A DNA stretch of 64,000 nt from Patella vulgata (lineage: Eukaryota > Mollusca > Gastropoda > Patellidae), in contig NC_065886.2 in assembly GCF_932274485.2 (NCBI RefSeq), positions 37,683,501-37,747,500 on the forward strand, given 5' to 3'. Below are positions 1 to 12,065 of the stretch, piece after piece. The translations under genes and the position numbers were made by a program. A model generated the notes under the pieces. That model searched no databases. It was given only the letters and a program-made list of their open reading frames with translations, and was not told where the DNA came from. The stretch's first letter is position 1. Every line of letters starts with the position of its first letter.

Positions 1-447
1 ATGCGTTGTTAACTACATAAGAACATTTGTACACAGAGAAAAAATGTTATTAATCAGTTCAATAAAAGGTGTTATAATTTGTTCACCATGTAAACCCATT
101 GGTCTATATTGATACAACGAGATTTATGGGTCTGTGTGAATGGACTAATAGATCGACTTAAATTGATCAGGGTTAACATTAAAGTAAAGAGAAGCTTTCT
201 AATGTTATTGAATAACGTTTGTGTGTCTAGACGATCCCATGTACAACTCTATATCTCTCACGTTATAATATAGATACGGATAAAACATTCTACCATGAAC
301 AGATATTTGATAAATCTTTAAACAAAAAACGAGTGACAGAGTTTTAATAACAGAAATCGATAGATTTGGAATGTTGGATAAATTTCTTGTGTATTTCAAG
401 ACATCGAGCAAATGAAATAGAATTATATTACGTCCTGAACCAACAGG

Positions 448-722
448 ACTACGGCAGTGTGCAATGAGGGAAAGTTTGCCCGAAATGAAATTTACCTGTA
501 TCAATAGGGCTAACGAAGACGGTCATACGCTCATACGCTATGAAGTGTGCCATGAGGGACATTTTGTCCCACTAGACACACTTTGTCCCGCATCAATGAC
601 ACTGGTAAATCCCAGACTAGAAAATCAAATCCTGGGGGCACGTTCTTTGCCAATACCAGAAGCTGCTGGTTAGCACAACAGTAGGACGCTAAACCCCATT
701 TTATTTTATTTAGCGCCAAACT
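448..722. mobile_element. SINE-1 mosaic (fragments in both orientations)
   Basis: GCAGTGTGCAATGAGGGAAA and GGGCTAACGAAGACGGTCAT are SINE-1 pieces in - orientation. ACAGTAGGACGCTAAACCCC with an ATTTT-type tail at 676-720 is + orientation. At least two old copies have been inserted or rearranged here. Confidence 0.6.
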
Positions 723-892
723 CACTCTCTCGTGTCAGTAGTATCTCCATGTTAAAATAAACATCATTAATGAGCAGCCTATAAATCATCATTACTCTGG
801 TATAACAAATCCTATATTTACATGTTACTCATTTACTATATTAATAATAAGTTAACCCACGCTAATCATGCTTGGTGACTGACATAATAACT

Positions 893-1207
893 AAAGAGAG
901 ACAGACAGACAGATGGAGAGAAAGAAAGACAGATGGAGAGAAAGAGACAGGGGCAGACAGATGAAGGGAGGGGTAGAGAGTTTAACGTCTACTTGACACA
1001 CGCTTGGTAATTTGGGGACTAACACAATGTGGTTTAATTTTATTACGATAATTTGTTTGCGCGCCAGGGTTTTTTAGCAGTGGGAGAAAACTAGAGAGCC
1101 CGGAGAAAACCCTACTGCTTGTCACGTACAAGCTGGGAATCGAAATCAAGCCAGTTGACTCAGTAAAAGGTCGTATGATCTAAAGTGCACGCGTTAGACC
1201 CCCACCC
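893..1207 (-). mobile_element. SINE-2, near full length, old
   Basis: Reads as the complement: a GA-rich tail (893-980), GTTTAACGTCTACTTGACAC, AGTGGGAGAAAACTAGAGAG, GGGAATCGAAATCAAGCCAG (B box inverted) and a degraded head ending in a C-run. Confidence 0.75.
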
Positions 1208-3439
1208 CTTATATTTATTGCTAACATACCCAGACATAAATTCATTTGTCTTCAATGTTTTGTTTAAACCTTACCGGCCCGGGGGTGGGGATGTAATTTT
1301 GAAATGCATACAGGTAAATGATGTGCACTGCATGATTTCAAAATTATATTACGCATGAAATTCAATAGGTCAAAACCTAAGTTTCTCCAACAATGATCCC
1401 ACTCCCATTTCCATTATAATCCTGCTTAAGATCAGAATTGTTAACACACCCATTCAATTCCTAGATCCAAAAGTCTCGGTAAGACTGATGGGGTTAATGA
1501 TTTTTTTATAAAATGAATATTATATAGTATTCCGGTTTAAAGTTTGATTTTCACCGCCAACCCAGCCTTAGACTTTAATGGTTCTTCCAGCACGGAATTG
1601 ATCAAGGTTAATATTCTGTCTCCTAAGTAGGACTAGAAAGTTAAATTTGCATATGAAAGGTGCAGATTAAGGTCATTCGTTAATAGTCGATTTATCTTAA
1701 TATACACCGCGCTAATGATCTGATGACATTTCAAGGTTCTGTCAGAATTAATACCAGTCCTTTTCTTAGCCTTATTGAAATGAGCTCCATAAGTGCGTCC
1801 GTCCGGTACGGACTTGTTTCCACGGCTTATCTCACAAACCCTTCTGTATATTTATAACACTTTGTACACACAAAAAATTATGATAGTAGTTCCGCCATTT
1901 ACTATTTACAAATTTATCTGAGTTAAGATATTTTGTGTTTCCATAGAGGGATTTTGAAAAGGACTGCGTCCGTTCCGCCTTTTTTTTCGATACCTTATTG
2001 GTAAGTGCAGGGGGACTGCACCACACATAAACATATATATAAGAAAAATTATATAAAACGATCTATCTCTCAGTTAAACATATAAGTAAAATTCAAATGT
2101 TAGAGAAAAACACTAAAAAATAAATTTTTGGCTAGTTGTTTCATCGTATCGAACGAATCGTTAGGCCATTTTAATGTACATCTTATAAGCTATACCTGAT
2201 GCGAATTGTGTTCTTAATATTTACAGTATTTCTGCTCCCCGTAAATCCATTTTTGTTTCAATTGCTTACATTCCTTGTATTCGGTGGATATTTTGCTTTT
2301 TTATCTGAGTTAAACTTGCGAATCAATGTACATAGCTTTTTTTTTCTTTTCTATACAAACGTGTTAGTATCGGTTTGTTCAGTGATTTGATGGTTTGTAT
2401 TGCAGGTGTTTATTTGTTTGAGTGTATTTTTTTACCCTGTAATCAGTGTATTGTGTGTTTTATCTTGGATTGTATTTACCTGGTTCTGTCGAGGTTTCAT
2501 CAATTGGATACCACCCACAATGCTTTATATTATAATACGAAAACCTTCTGGTGACCCGAACTGCAGATGTGTATTATCCTATCGATTGACGGGATGGCTC
2601 TCTCGTTCAGATCATGCAGATACTTGAATGTCGAATTATATGCGGCGGAAGCAACGGAATGCACTAATGTCGCATGTACTAACTCGTGATCGTATTGTTA
2701 ATTTTTAATGGGGTCGGATGGCTTTTCAAGGGGGTGAGTGCTAGCTGTTGCTAGTAGGAGCTAACAATATGTGTGTATAGGGGTGTGGGTGTCGTACATA
2801 CGTTTAGAGGCAGGTGGAATAGGGTATTGCACTGCTGATAATTTCGCAGTGGGAGCCGGGGTCTTGCTTTCGTTTAGATGCAGGTGAAGATGCAGATTGT
2901 CCTGCTGATTATCGGTATGTTACCGCTATAGTTGTGATACCAAGAAGGTTGTATAGTTCGCCGATTTTCTTTTACGATTATTTTGCGAATAGACGTAACA
3001 CCTGCAAGATTGGGAAACGGATACCCATGTGTTTTTTTAAAATTCAAGACGATCTGATATGATGTTTCTTTTCTGCTTGGAGTGAATGGGGGAGAGTGGA
3101 AGTGACATAAACCATCACCAAGACGAACATGTCTTTGAATATCTGCCAATCTATTGCCGAGATACATATATTTTGAGTTGAAGTGTACGAATTGTAGAGA
3201 TTTTATCGTGGTGCCCAACAAGATATACTGCAAACTATTCTGACAGTGCTTCATCTCCCACGTTGACGTGCACTGAAAATAATCTTTGCCAGTTCGAATT
3301 CAGTTGTTGTCCAGGCAAACTTTCCCTATGACTACGCTTTCTATAACACGGGATCCAACTTTTCATTCTTAAGCTCACACAGCTGGTCTTTTGTATTGTA
3401 CTGTTATATTACTACTTTTATTCTTCGTACAAATAGACT
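1208..3439. other. No gene recognised (except the Repeat D motif at 1998)
   Basis: AT-rich. The short frames at 1832-2026, 2199-2390, 2400-2627 and 2874-3254 have no recognisable domain, no plausible splice context and atypical composition. I see no SINE or MITE match here. Confidence 0.5.
1998..2030 (+). repeat. Repeat D end motif
   Basis: GTAAGTGCAGGGGGACTGCA is shared with 11943, 18964 and, inverted, 36075-36100. Unclassified dispersed repeat. Confidence 0.45.
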
Positions 3440-3556
3440 TTAACGTTAAAGAACCCTTTATAGTTGGAATTTCTAGCACACGTTATACCCATCTTCATTA
3501 GATCGACCGGAGCAGAACAGTAGGACATTAAACCCCATTTCATTCATTATTTATTT
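3440..3556 (+). mobile_element. SINE-1, 3' half
   Basis: CTTTAACGTTAAAGAACCCT, then CATCTTCATTAGATCGACCG, GAGCAGAACAGTAGGACATT and AAACCCCATTTCATT. 5'-truncated. Confidence 0.7.
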
Positions 3557-4544
3557 TCGCGGTGAACATCATCACTTCTCTTTAAATTTTACATATGGTT
3601 TACCTTTACCGCATGGATAGGATGTGATATATAAATATATAGTAATTTGTTCATTTCCTCAGAAACGTCTCTTAATAAACTGTAGTCGTTTTCTTAATTA
3701 AAATACCCTTCAACTACAGAATGTATTTGGTAATCCTATATCTGTTCTCTTGTAACCACAAGAAATCTGGTTGTAGCGTTTAAATGTTTCTGTTTAAGTA
3801 GATCTAATTCTGGGTTTGACATGTCAGGAATCTGTGGAATAAATTGTCGATTTTTTCAAATAGTTAAATGTGCACTCGTTTTTCGAAAAGTATAATCTGA
3901 ATTCGTCATTTCTATTTTTAGTGGACATGTCTATTCCATGAAGACAATTTGTTGCTATTTAATCATCTGTCAATACATAATCAACATGTCCGGTGTCGTG
4001 CACGAGCAGGGTATTCGTGTTTTTTCTAAAGCACATGGTTCTGATTTTGATTTATATCAGAAGACAACATTGTTGTTTTGGTATATATTTAATTAAGGTA
4101 TTGCTTAGCTTAAATAAGTAGCCGGCGGAAGGTCGTTCTCCTATTGCGCATAGGCTACAACTTTTAGAAGTTATCATAACTGTCGTAGCGGTTTTTGAAC
4201 CCAATTAAGCTTATTAATCAGCAAAACCTCCACCCTTTAGAATTATTCCACCTTCCTGGCAGCCGTTTTTAAACATTTTAAAACCTAAATATTCCGCAAC
4301 CGTGTCATATATCAAAGAAGCCATGACGTCACAGTTTTATCAAAGCGCTGCTGGTTTTGAAATGTTAGAGACTGTTCTGTGAACATGAACTTATGAAAGA
4401 TGATCTAGACAGCTTGTTATTGTTATCAGTTTAACATTGAAAAAAAGGTTGTTCATGCCAAAACCTAATCTCAACATATCCCTACGATTCATTTACTCTA
4501 TATCTTTCAATTTACACGGTGTCTTTAAATTTAATCTATGATGT

Positions 4545-5290
4545 AAGAGTGGGGCGAAGTTAAAGGGCAATCTTCAAAGTTATAGAAGATTTTTGCCTTA
4601 ATCTGTGAAGATATGATTTAGATTCGGGTGATGTTAAAGGGGAATTCTATTTATCTTCGAACCTTTGATTATAGGGTTGTCTGTAAAGTTATGATTAAGG
4701 ATTTCTATTTGTTTTGGTTAAAGTTAAAGGGTCTTCTTAATCTTTGAAGTTATACAAAGGATGCGTAGTTATAGGGCAGATTTTGTTCTTAATTTTAAAA
4801 GTAAAGTTAAAGGGGAATTCTGTTTATCGTCGAACCTTTTTTTATTAAAGGGTTTTCTTAATCTTTGAAGATATATAAAGGGGTGTAGTTAAAGGGAAAA
4901 TTTATTCTGAATTTTAAAGTTATGAGTGTGGATAGAGAAGATCGAGTTAAAAGGGAAGTTTTGTTTATCTTCAAAGGTTTGATTAAAGGGTTGTGGAAGT
5001 CGTTGGAGTTAAATGGCGAAGTTAAAGGGGAATTTTTGCTCTTTATCTTTAAGGCTATGATTAAGGTTCGGGTGAAATTAAAGGGGAAGTCATTGAAGGG
5101 AACGGGACATATTTGTTCTCCAGTTTTAATTATATATTTATAAATTGGGCAAAGCTAAAGGGCGTGGGGGGGGGGGGGGGTCCTTTTTTAAAAAAAATTG
5201 TTTAAATAACGGGTGGTGTAATATGAACAGAGTTTTCTTTTCTTTATCTTTGAAGTAATGATTAAAGGGGCGTATAGTTAACGGGAAATG
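4545..5290. repeat. Degenerate tandem repeat rich in GTTAAAGGGGAA
   Basis: Phrases such as TTAAAGGGGAATTCTATTTA, TTTATCTTCGAACCTTTGAT and TCTTAATCTTTGAAGTTATA recur irregularly with a period near 80-100 bp. A G-run of 15 or more lies at 5165-5180. The short frames inside are by-products. Confidence 0.6.
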
Positions 5291-5476
5291 ACTCGTGACA
5301 AGAAGTAGGGTCGCCTGTCCAACCTTGTGGGTTTTCTCCGGGTCCTTCGATTTCCTCCCACTGCTAATACCCCTACGCACAGGCGAATTATTGCAATAAA
5401 AGTGAATTATATGTTAGTCCCGACATGACCTAGTTTGTGTCGAACGGGCGCTACCTCCCCCCCCTCTCTCTCTCTC
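5291..5476 (+). mobile_element. SINE-2, lacking the tRNA-like head
   Basis: TGACAAGAAGTAGGGTCGCC, TTGTGGGTTTTCTCCGGGTC and ATGTTAGTCCCGACATGACC, ending in CTCTCT. It abuts a SINE-1 copy that starts at its tail. Confidence 0.8.
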
Positions 5477-5477
5477 G

Positions 5478-5739
5478 GGAGGTCTCTTGACCGAGAAAGT
5501 TCATCGGATTTTTTCCACCTTGTCACTGTTGCGGTATAGAGGCCTGACTAAGGACAATGTGTTGTCGTTCGGATCGATCGAAGACCTGAGGCCCTGTGTA
5601 CACATTGGCGTGCACGTAAAAAAAACATAGATAGTTCGAAGTTCATTTAAAAGCAGATCGCAGTATGGCTTATGCCCGTCTTCAGTAGCCCAATAGATGC
5701 AGAATAGTAGGACGTTAAACCCCATTTCATTTCATTTCC
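5478..5739 (+). mobile_element. SINE-1, head-truncated, joined to SINE-2
   Basis: GAGGTCTCTTGACCGAGAAA, TGTACACATTGGCGTGCACG, GGACGTTAAACCCCATTTCA and an ATTTC tail. It begins exactly where the upstream SINE-2 tail ends. Confidence 0.8.
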
Positions 5740-6334
5740 TATCACTAAGCAAATTACTGATGCGAATAAAAGTATCATTTCCTTCTCAAATTGATTCAAC
5801 ATCGTAAATAATTCTCGGCGCCAGATGGTTGGACAAGAAGTCTTCTAGCTCGTAGGTGGGAGTGGGATGCATATTTTAGAAATATTGCCAAAAGATCTAA
5901 AAAAAAGAATCGTTTAAAATAATTGGTTTAATTTCTAATACAGATTTGGCAAAGCTCGAATGTTTTCAGCACGATTTTCATGTTTTGAAATCAATTGATT
6001 ATAAAAAAAACGATGTATATTTAAACTCGATACCCTCCTATTTAACTACATCATAACACCAGAAAACCACTTTGTATCAAAATTGGCACTTAAGTCAAAG
6101 ATGTGGGTTTAGATGATTATATAAAACATATTTAGATTATGATTTTTTTTTTGTATCCAGACAATTATACGACTTGACATTAGATTGAAAAACAGGAAAT
6201 TTGTTTATTATGTAGTATATGTTTATAAATTATTTTCGGCTTCAAAACATATGTGTATGTTTTTAATTTTACTAAGGTTTTAAGGTGGGTATGCATTTTA
6301 ATCTTAAAGGCCCACCTTGAGTTTTATCACGGGT

Positions 6335-6412
6335 GGGGGTGGGTCGAATGATCTAACTCGTGCGCTTTAGATCATATAGGGCCTGTCAATGAGTCAAGTG
6401 AGCCAGATATAG
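6335..6412 (+). mobile_element. SINE-2 head fragment
   Basis: GTGGGTCGAATGATCTAACT, then CGTGCGCTTTAGATCATATA and GGCCTGTCAATGAGTCAA match the 5' tRNA-like portion of SINE-2. No body follows. Confidence 0.6.
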
Positions 6413-6440
6413 GGGCTATCGCTCTAATTGACAATTTGGA

Positions 6441-6720
6441 GAGAGAGAGAGAGAGAGAAATGGAGTTTAACGTCCGCTCGACACAAACTAGGTCATTTCG
6501 GGACTAACATATGGTTTAATTTAATTCAATAATTCGCTTGCGCGTAGGGGTCTTTAGCAGTGGGAGAAAACCAGAGGACCCGGAGAAAACCCACGAGGTT
6601 GGACAGGCGACCCTACTCCTTGTCACGTTCAACCGGGGATTCGAAACCACGCCAGTTGACTCAATGACAGACTTTATGATACAACGCGCACACGCGCACC
6701 ATTCAGCCATCCAACCCCCC
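6441..6720 (-). mobile_element. SINE-2, full length, 13-bp target-site duplication
   Basis: Flanked by TTGACAATTTGGA at 6428-6440 and again at 6721-6733. Read inverted: GTTGGATGGCTGAATGGT (A-box region of a Leu/Ser-type tRNA), GGTTTCGAATCCCC (B box), the TGGGTTTTCTCCGGG core, GACGTTAAACTCCATTTC and a (CT)n tail. One of the best reference copies in the window. Confidence 0.93.
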
Positions 6721-6733
6721 TTGACAATTTGGA

Positions 6734-6900
6734 ACATATGGTATACTTTTATTTCATTAATGCGTACATTGGGATCATTCTTTTAGTCGTGGGAGGAAAC
6801 CAAAGGACCAGATGAAAACATGTTCCTTGTCACATGGTATAATCATGGGATCAATCTCACGAGCTGCATAGATGACAAGCCTATGACCCGCGACGTAACG
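6734..6900 (-). mobile_element. SINE-2, old degraded copy
   Basis: CATTCTTTTAGTCGTGGGAG, GAAACCAAAGGACCAGATGA and CATGGGATCAATCTCACGAG follow SINE-2 order at low identity. Confidence 0.5.
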
Positions 6901-7336
6901 CAATAAAGTTATTCACATATTCACTAGTGGAAATTTTGCGGAACGCAAATAATATTATTACACCTTAGTGGAGATTTTATTGGATTCGTGGGGATTTTAT
7001 TTAATCAGATTCAACGCAGAATTCGCTGATTCCCGAGATTAATAATTCGGGGTAAGGAAGTGCAATCAAATAGACTTTTACAATACCTCATCCATGTTGA
7101 AAATAGAAAGCACTACTGGTTCTATAATCAGATAGCAGAGAGCGATAACATTGGGTGCAGGTCAATTTACAACTCCGGGCATTATATGATTGGTTGTTGA
7201 TTAGCTCTGTAAGTGATGGCTGGTTAGATTCGCGGGAGAATTTATTGCGTCGATTTGTCTACAAACTACAGATATCCCATTTTCAAAGAAAGCAGAAATC
7301 CATTGTTAAATTTCCAAATTATTTTTGATACTGGTC

Positions 7337-7556
7337 TAAATGAAATGGGTTTTAGCGTAGGATATTTTGTACCCGCCGGGCTAATGCAGTGTACCATGGG
7401 CAATGTTTGCTAAGGGTTTATTACTTGGAAGTCAGCGTGTATGCGGGACCTAGGGTTTTTATGTCATCCGTACGGCTAGACGCTGATACTTGCCAGGCCC
7501 TTGGTCCTGCACCATTGACAAGAGGAAAAGTAAGCTGAAACATCCCGTGACTCCCT
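7337..7556 (-). mobile_element. SINE-1, old copy
   Basis: AAATGAAATGGGTTTTAGCG, CAGTGTACCATGGGCAATGT and GGTCCTGCACCATTGACAAG in SINE-1 order, with deletions. Confidence 0.65.
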
Positions 7557-8077
7557 TATAATGGTGCGCATAAATATAACAAATTTTGACCAGTATGCTG
7601 GATACCAGGAACCATATCTTTACGTTATTGATTGAAATATATCAACGTTAAATTCAAATTCGCGTGTTTAATGTCGAATATTATGGGAACTGTTGAGAAA
7701 GAGTTATGCGCCTTATAAATTTAATATTTTATTCGCGAAACAAACACGTCATACATAGACCAGATTATTGCGTAACAGTATCACAGAGCACGTGTCATTA
7801 ACTTTGGTACACGTCATAGATTTCCCTTCAACTTTAAATTACCATGGCAATTACATAAACAATTTATATGGCGAGTAACATGTATGTTATAGTAAAACAC
7901 AGATTGTAAATCCAGTCTGTGATAACACGTATTATGGCATGTCTTATCAACAATGTGGTATCTTTCCTCATTAATTTGAGGTGATTTTTTAGACATTTAT
8001 CTAGTTGACGCCCGAGTTTATTTGAAAGTTTTTACATAAAAATACAAGATGTAAACAAATCACCATAAATAGTGGTC

Positions 8078-8440
8078 TGATGCCTCCGATGATGATGTAA
8101 ACAATATGTACATTATGTTTATTTGTTTGGAGTCCGTGAGAACATTCATAAATAGGGTTAGTTATCTGATGGTTGACTCACGATCACGATAATATTCTAA
8201 CAAAAAAGTATATTCCGAAAGAATACACCCACACCCACCAACCTCCCTGGTAAGTGGTACGTCGATTCTGATGACGTTGTATACAATGTGCGGGTTGTAA
8301 ACTAATTCGATTACAAGAATGTTCTAGTAAAAAGTAGATTGCAAATTAATAAATCCCTAGGTAAAAAGCCAGTGTTCCGACGATTCTGATGACGTAGTAG
8401 ACACTGGGCGTATTACAACATAAGCATCTATACATCGTTT
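8078..8440. repeat. Diverged threefold repeat
   Basis: GATTCTGATGACGTTGTATA (8266) and GATTCTGATGACGTAGTAGA (8382) with similar flanks, and a weaker copy near 8085. The period is about 115-180 bp. Confidence 0.45.
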
Positions 8441-8489
8441 TAAAAATTGGATTCTGTTTTTAGTTGTGAATTTTAGTTCTAGTTCTATA

Positions 8490-8692
8490 GACCTCCGGAT
8501 GAGACGAATAACCGCGGTCCTGTGTACATGCTGTCATGCACGTAAAAGAGCCCTGGTGATTGGAACTCGATATAAGAGTAAGCCGCTGTCCGGGCAAGAT
8601 TTTAATCATAGCACACTGAATGACATAGGCCAGTCTTCATTAGCCCAGTCGGAGTAAAGCAGTATGACGTTAAACCTCATTTCATCATTCCT
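8490..8692 (+). mobile_element. SINE-1, 5'-truncated
   Basis: CCGCGGTCCTGTGTACATGC, GTCATGCACGTAAAAGAGCC, CAGTCTTCATTAGCCCAGTC and GACGTTAAACCTCATTTCAT. Confidence 0.75.
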
Positions 8693-9095
8693 GTTTCCAG
8701 TTGATAAGATAATATTTTATTGAATAATGACATCATCCACCGGGGACAGCATACAAAATTTAAAGTTTAAACAATTATAAGATAACACCTGTTGGGGTGA
8801 TCAGTTGTGATTATAAAGTATATGTACGTATATTTACACTCAGGAGGCGTTAACCTTTTCTGCACGTGTTTAGATGTGATGGCTATACACGGGTCCGATA
8901 TTATACCAGTAAAAGGTAAATCCAGTATGAAGAAATCTACCTGATATAAGATAGTGTTCTGATGATAGTGATGATATAATTAAGGTCGAATGATTCCCAA
9001 CCGTTTACCATTCTGATCAGATTTCCCATACTATTGGCGTTAGGACCACACTTAATATACATCATTACATACATCATTTATAAACTGTAACACAA

Positions 9096-9130
<35 letters not shown>

Positions 9131-9325
9131 GAGACTAATATCGGTACTAATGTACATGTATGGTTCAATTTATTTTCTTGCGCGTAGGGGTCTTTAGCTG
9201 AGAGGAGAAGTGTTCGGAGAAAACCCACGAGATTGGACTGACGACCCTATTCCTTGCCATGTAGGCCTACAAGCGGGGAATCGAAACTACACCACTTGAC
9301 TTATTGACAGTGACCTATAGATCTC
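9096..9325 (-). mobile_element. SINE-2
   Basis: A (GA)n tail at 9096-9134, TTGCGCGTAGGGGTCTTTAG, AGAAAACCCACGAGATTGGA and GGGGAATCGAAACTACACCA. Confidence 0.75.
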
Positions 9326-9496
9326 CGCCCTGAATCACCGACAAGTTGAAATTTATACTATTTTGCTGTACGGCTCTAAAGAGTAAATTTCGTTAAATAT
9401 GACAATGGAAGCAGGATAAATACTTCTCAACAGTCTCAAATTAAACTTACTGTTGTAGGAATTGAAATGTTGGACATTGTAGGGATTTATTTTCTA

Positions 9497-9682
9497 CTGT
9501 TCTGCTCGGACCGGGCTAATGAAGGCGGCCATATGCCATACAGTGTGCTATGGCCTACTCTTATATCAAATTCCAACTGCCAAAGGCTCTTTTACATGCA
9601 CGACAATGTGTCCCATCCGATGAATTTTTTCGGCAAACGCAGTGATCGAACATGGAACCCCCAGGTTACCGAGTCAGCGATG
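9497..9682 (-). mobile_element. SINE-1, partly deleted
   Basis: CTGTTCTGCTCGGACCGGGC, GCCATACAGTGTGCTATGGC, TTTACATGCACGACAATGTG and GATCGAACATGGAACCCCCA (B box inverted). Confidence 0.7.
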
Positions 9683-10504
9683 GTTCCTATATTTTATACA
9701 CTAATACAGTAAACCGCTTGTCTTTACTACGATAAAATCAATTACAATTTTTTAAATTTTCTGGGAAATTTATTGGAGTGTTTTTTTAACTCTCATTATC
9801 CTCATATCTTTAAGTTCTTCCCGCCTGGTTGATCACATGTCGTAAATCCTTTCTCTTGGAACAAACTTTCCCTTCACGTGACATGATAGATGTTGAAAGG
9901 CGCCAAATCTTTCATTACGTCTGATTGGATAAAAATGAAGCTGGTTTGAGATTACGGACCAACTGCATGTTATAACTTAGTCTTGAAATATAATCTTGGT
10001 TTCTGCTTCGCTGTTTACATCTAACGGGAAATCTGATAAAATATTTGATGTGTAAACTAAATTTGAACTTTTCTTGTGTACATAATTGTTAACGGTATCG
10101 ATTTTTTTTCTTTTATACATTGGCTTTCTATTTTATAAATTATCTGATATGGTATTTATGGAACAGTAACTGTGTATTCGGGACTGGATAATCAAGATAA
10201 CGAGCACCTGCCTTTAGGCCTCCAGTAATTTGTATAAATTATAAGGAAATGTTATATAAATATCAGTGAAATAATATCTCATTTTACATACTTTAATATA
10301 AAAAGTATTATTTGAGCCATGGAAGTCTTGCGGGCGATCTTGAGTAAACTAAATAACAGTTTATGCACCCCACATGGATAGCTATAATTTTGGCTTATTT
10401 TGATAATTTCGTTATATTGCATAATAACAGAATACAAGTGAATTAAAGCGAAATATATTTACTAACTGATGTGATTTTGATGTTATCAATTTTATTCGAA
10501 GACT

Positions 10505-10728
10505 AGTATACGCCATGCAGTGTGTCATAAGGGAAATTTTGTCCGGACAGCGGTGCTACAGCCTACTCTTGTTTTAAATTCCAGTCTATTAAGGGTTAAT
10601 TTACGTCCACGCCAACGTGTACCCGAGGCAACGGTTTTCCGCCCAACCAAACGACTATACACTACCCTCTCTAGGCCCTCCGCCCTGCAGCACTGACAAG
10701 GGGAAACCCCGCTGGAAAATCCCAGGCC
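10505..10728 (-). mobile_element. SINE-1, internal part
   Basis: GTATACGCCATGCAGTGTGT, GCCTACTCTTGTTTTAAATT and CTGCAGCACTGACAAGGGGA follow SINE-1 order. Both ends are missing. A SINE-2 copy follows at once. Confidence 0.7.
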
Positions 10729-10741
10729 TTACTCAGTAGGG

Positions 10742-11012
10742 GGGAGGAGGGGGTAACACTCGTTAGATCATCAGGTCTGATTGGGTCAAATGGAGTGGTT
10801 TCGATGCCCCACTTGTACGTGATATAGCTATGATTGCCTGTCAAACCTTGTGGGTTTCCCTGGGTCCCCCGTTGCCTCCAACACCTAAAGATCACTAAGC
10901 CCAAGTGAATTATTTGAAATACGATTGAACCATATGTTAGTCCCGAAATGACCTAGTGGACGTTTACCCCCTCTCTCTCTCCCCCTCTCTCTCTCTCTCT
11001 CTCTCCTCCTCC
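10742..11012 (+). mobile_element. SINE-2, old, long CT tail
   Basis: GTGGTTTCGATGCCCCACTT (B box), CTTGTGGGTTTCCCTGGGTC, ATGTTAGTCCCGAAATGACC and a CT-rich tail from 10971. Confidence 0.75.
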
Positions 11013-11247
11013 TCCTCATCCTTACTCGGTGAGTCATCGTGGCTCCCCTGTCTTGACTATCCTGTTCCCATGTTATATATTAAGAGAAAGAACTCTGTTA
11101 TTGCTCTTATAGCAGCTGATTTATATGATGAAAGAGAGCTGATAAATCAGGGTTCCATGGAAATGAAGATAATAACTGTATGGAGATTGGTTGAGAATGT
11201 TTACCAATAGACCATCTGGTTACACTATAAATATCTTCACGATTATA

Positions 11248-11470
11248 TTATCAACACAAGAATCGTAAAATAAATCTATATCTATGTTGAAGTAAAGTTT
11301 ATGTATATTCTAAATTATGAAGTTTATTGTGAAAATACTAAATAAAGTTTATTGTGAAAATACTAAATAAAGTTTATATTATCAACACAAGAATCTTGAA
11401 GTAAATCTATAACTACGTTAAAATATTTTTTTTTAAATATTAAATAAAAGTATATTGTGAAAATGATTTA
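11248..11470. repeat. Nested duplication
   Basis: TATTATCAACACAAGAATC occurs twice (near 11248 and 11377). Between them AAGTTTATTGTGAAAATACT repeats with a 27-bp period. Confidence 0.65.
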
Positions 11471-11552
11471 GTAAAAAATGAAAGAGAACTGTGGCTAAAA
11501 TATAGACAAAACAATCTACATAGAAAGTATGAATAGATGGACGTTTTCACCA

Positions 11553-11748
11553 GAGAGAGAGAGGGGGGGAGGTAACGTCCAGTCGACACAAACTAGGTAA
11601 TGTCGAGACTAACATATGCTTCAATTTTAATTTTATTTCATGTGCGTAGGGGTCTTTAGTTGTGGGAAACCGGAGCAAACGGAGAAAATCCACGAGATTG
11701 GATAGTCGACCATACATGCGAGGAATCGAAACCACAGACCCTATGAGG
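11553..11748 (-). mobile_element. SINE-2, shortened
   Basis: A GA tail, ACACAAACTAGGTAATGTCG, GCGTAGGGGTCTTTAGTTGT and GAGGAATCGAAACCACAGAC. The head is missing. Confidence 0.75.
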
Positions 11749-11942
11749 TTTAATAGCTAGCAACTGGTGCTTATATGAACTAAATGGTTGGGAACAGGGT
11801 TAGGGTTGGCTATATGCACTTACTAAAAGACACCCCCTCCCCAAACAACCCACTCTATGAATGGCTTACCCAGCATCCTGGAGGGTTCGATACTCCAAGT
11901 AACATAAGTAAAGTGCGTGGTTCTCAAATATGATTAGCTATA

Positions 11943-12065
11943 GTAAGTGCAGGGGACTGATCCACACACAAGCAATTACACCAGACAAACCTACGGACAA
12001 GACACAATATACACAGACACAACAAACAACAAACGCTCACATCGATTCATGTGAATGGATTAGGG
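11943..12065 (+). repeat. Repeat D, about 120 bp
   Basis: AGTAAGTGCAGGGGACTGAT, ACGGACAAGACACAATATAC and ATGTGAATGGATTAG occur in the same order, inverted, at 35960-36100. Family unknown. Confidence 0.55.

Noticed and set aside
2520-2640. CTGGTGACCCGAACTGCAG recalling a retroelement primer-binding site
   Set aside because: No terminal repeats, no flanking coding remains and no match to a tRNA 3' end beyond a few bases.
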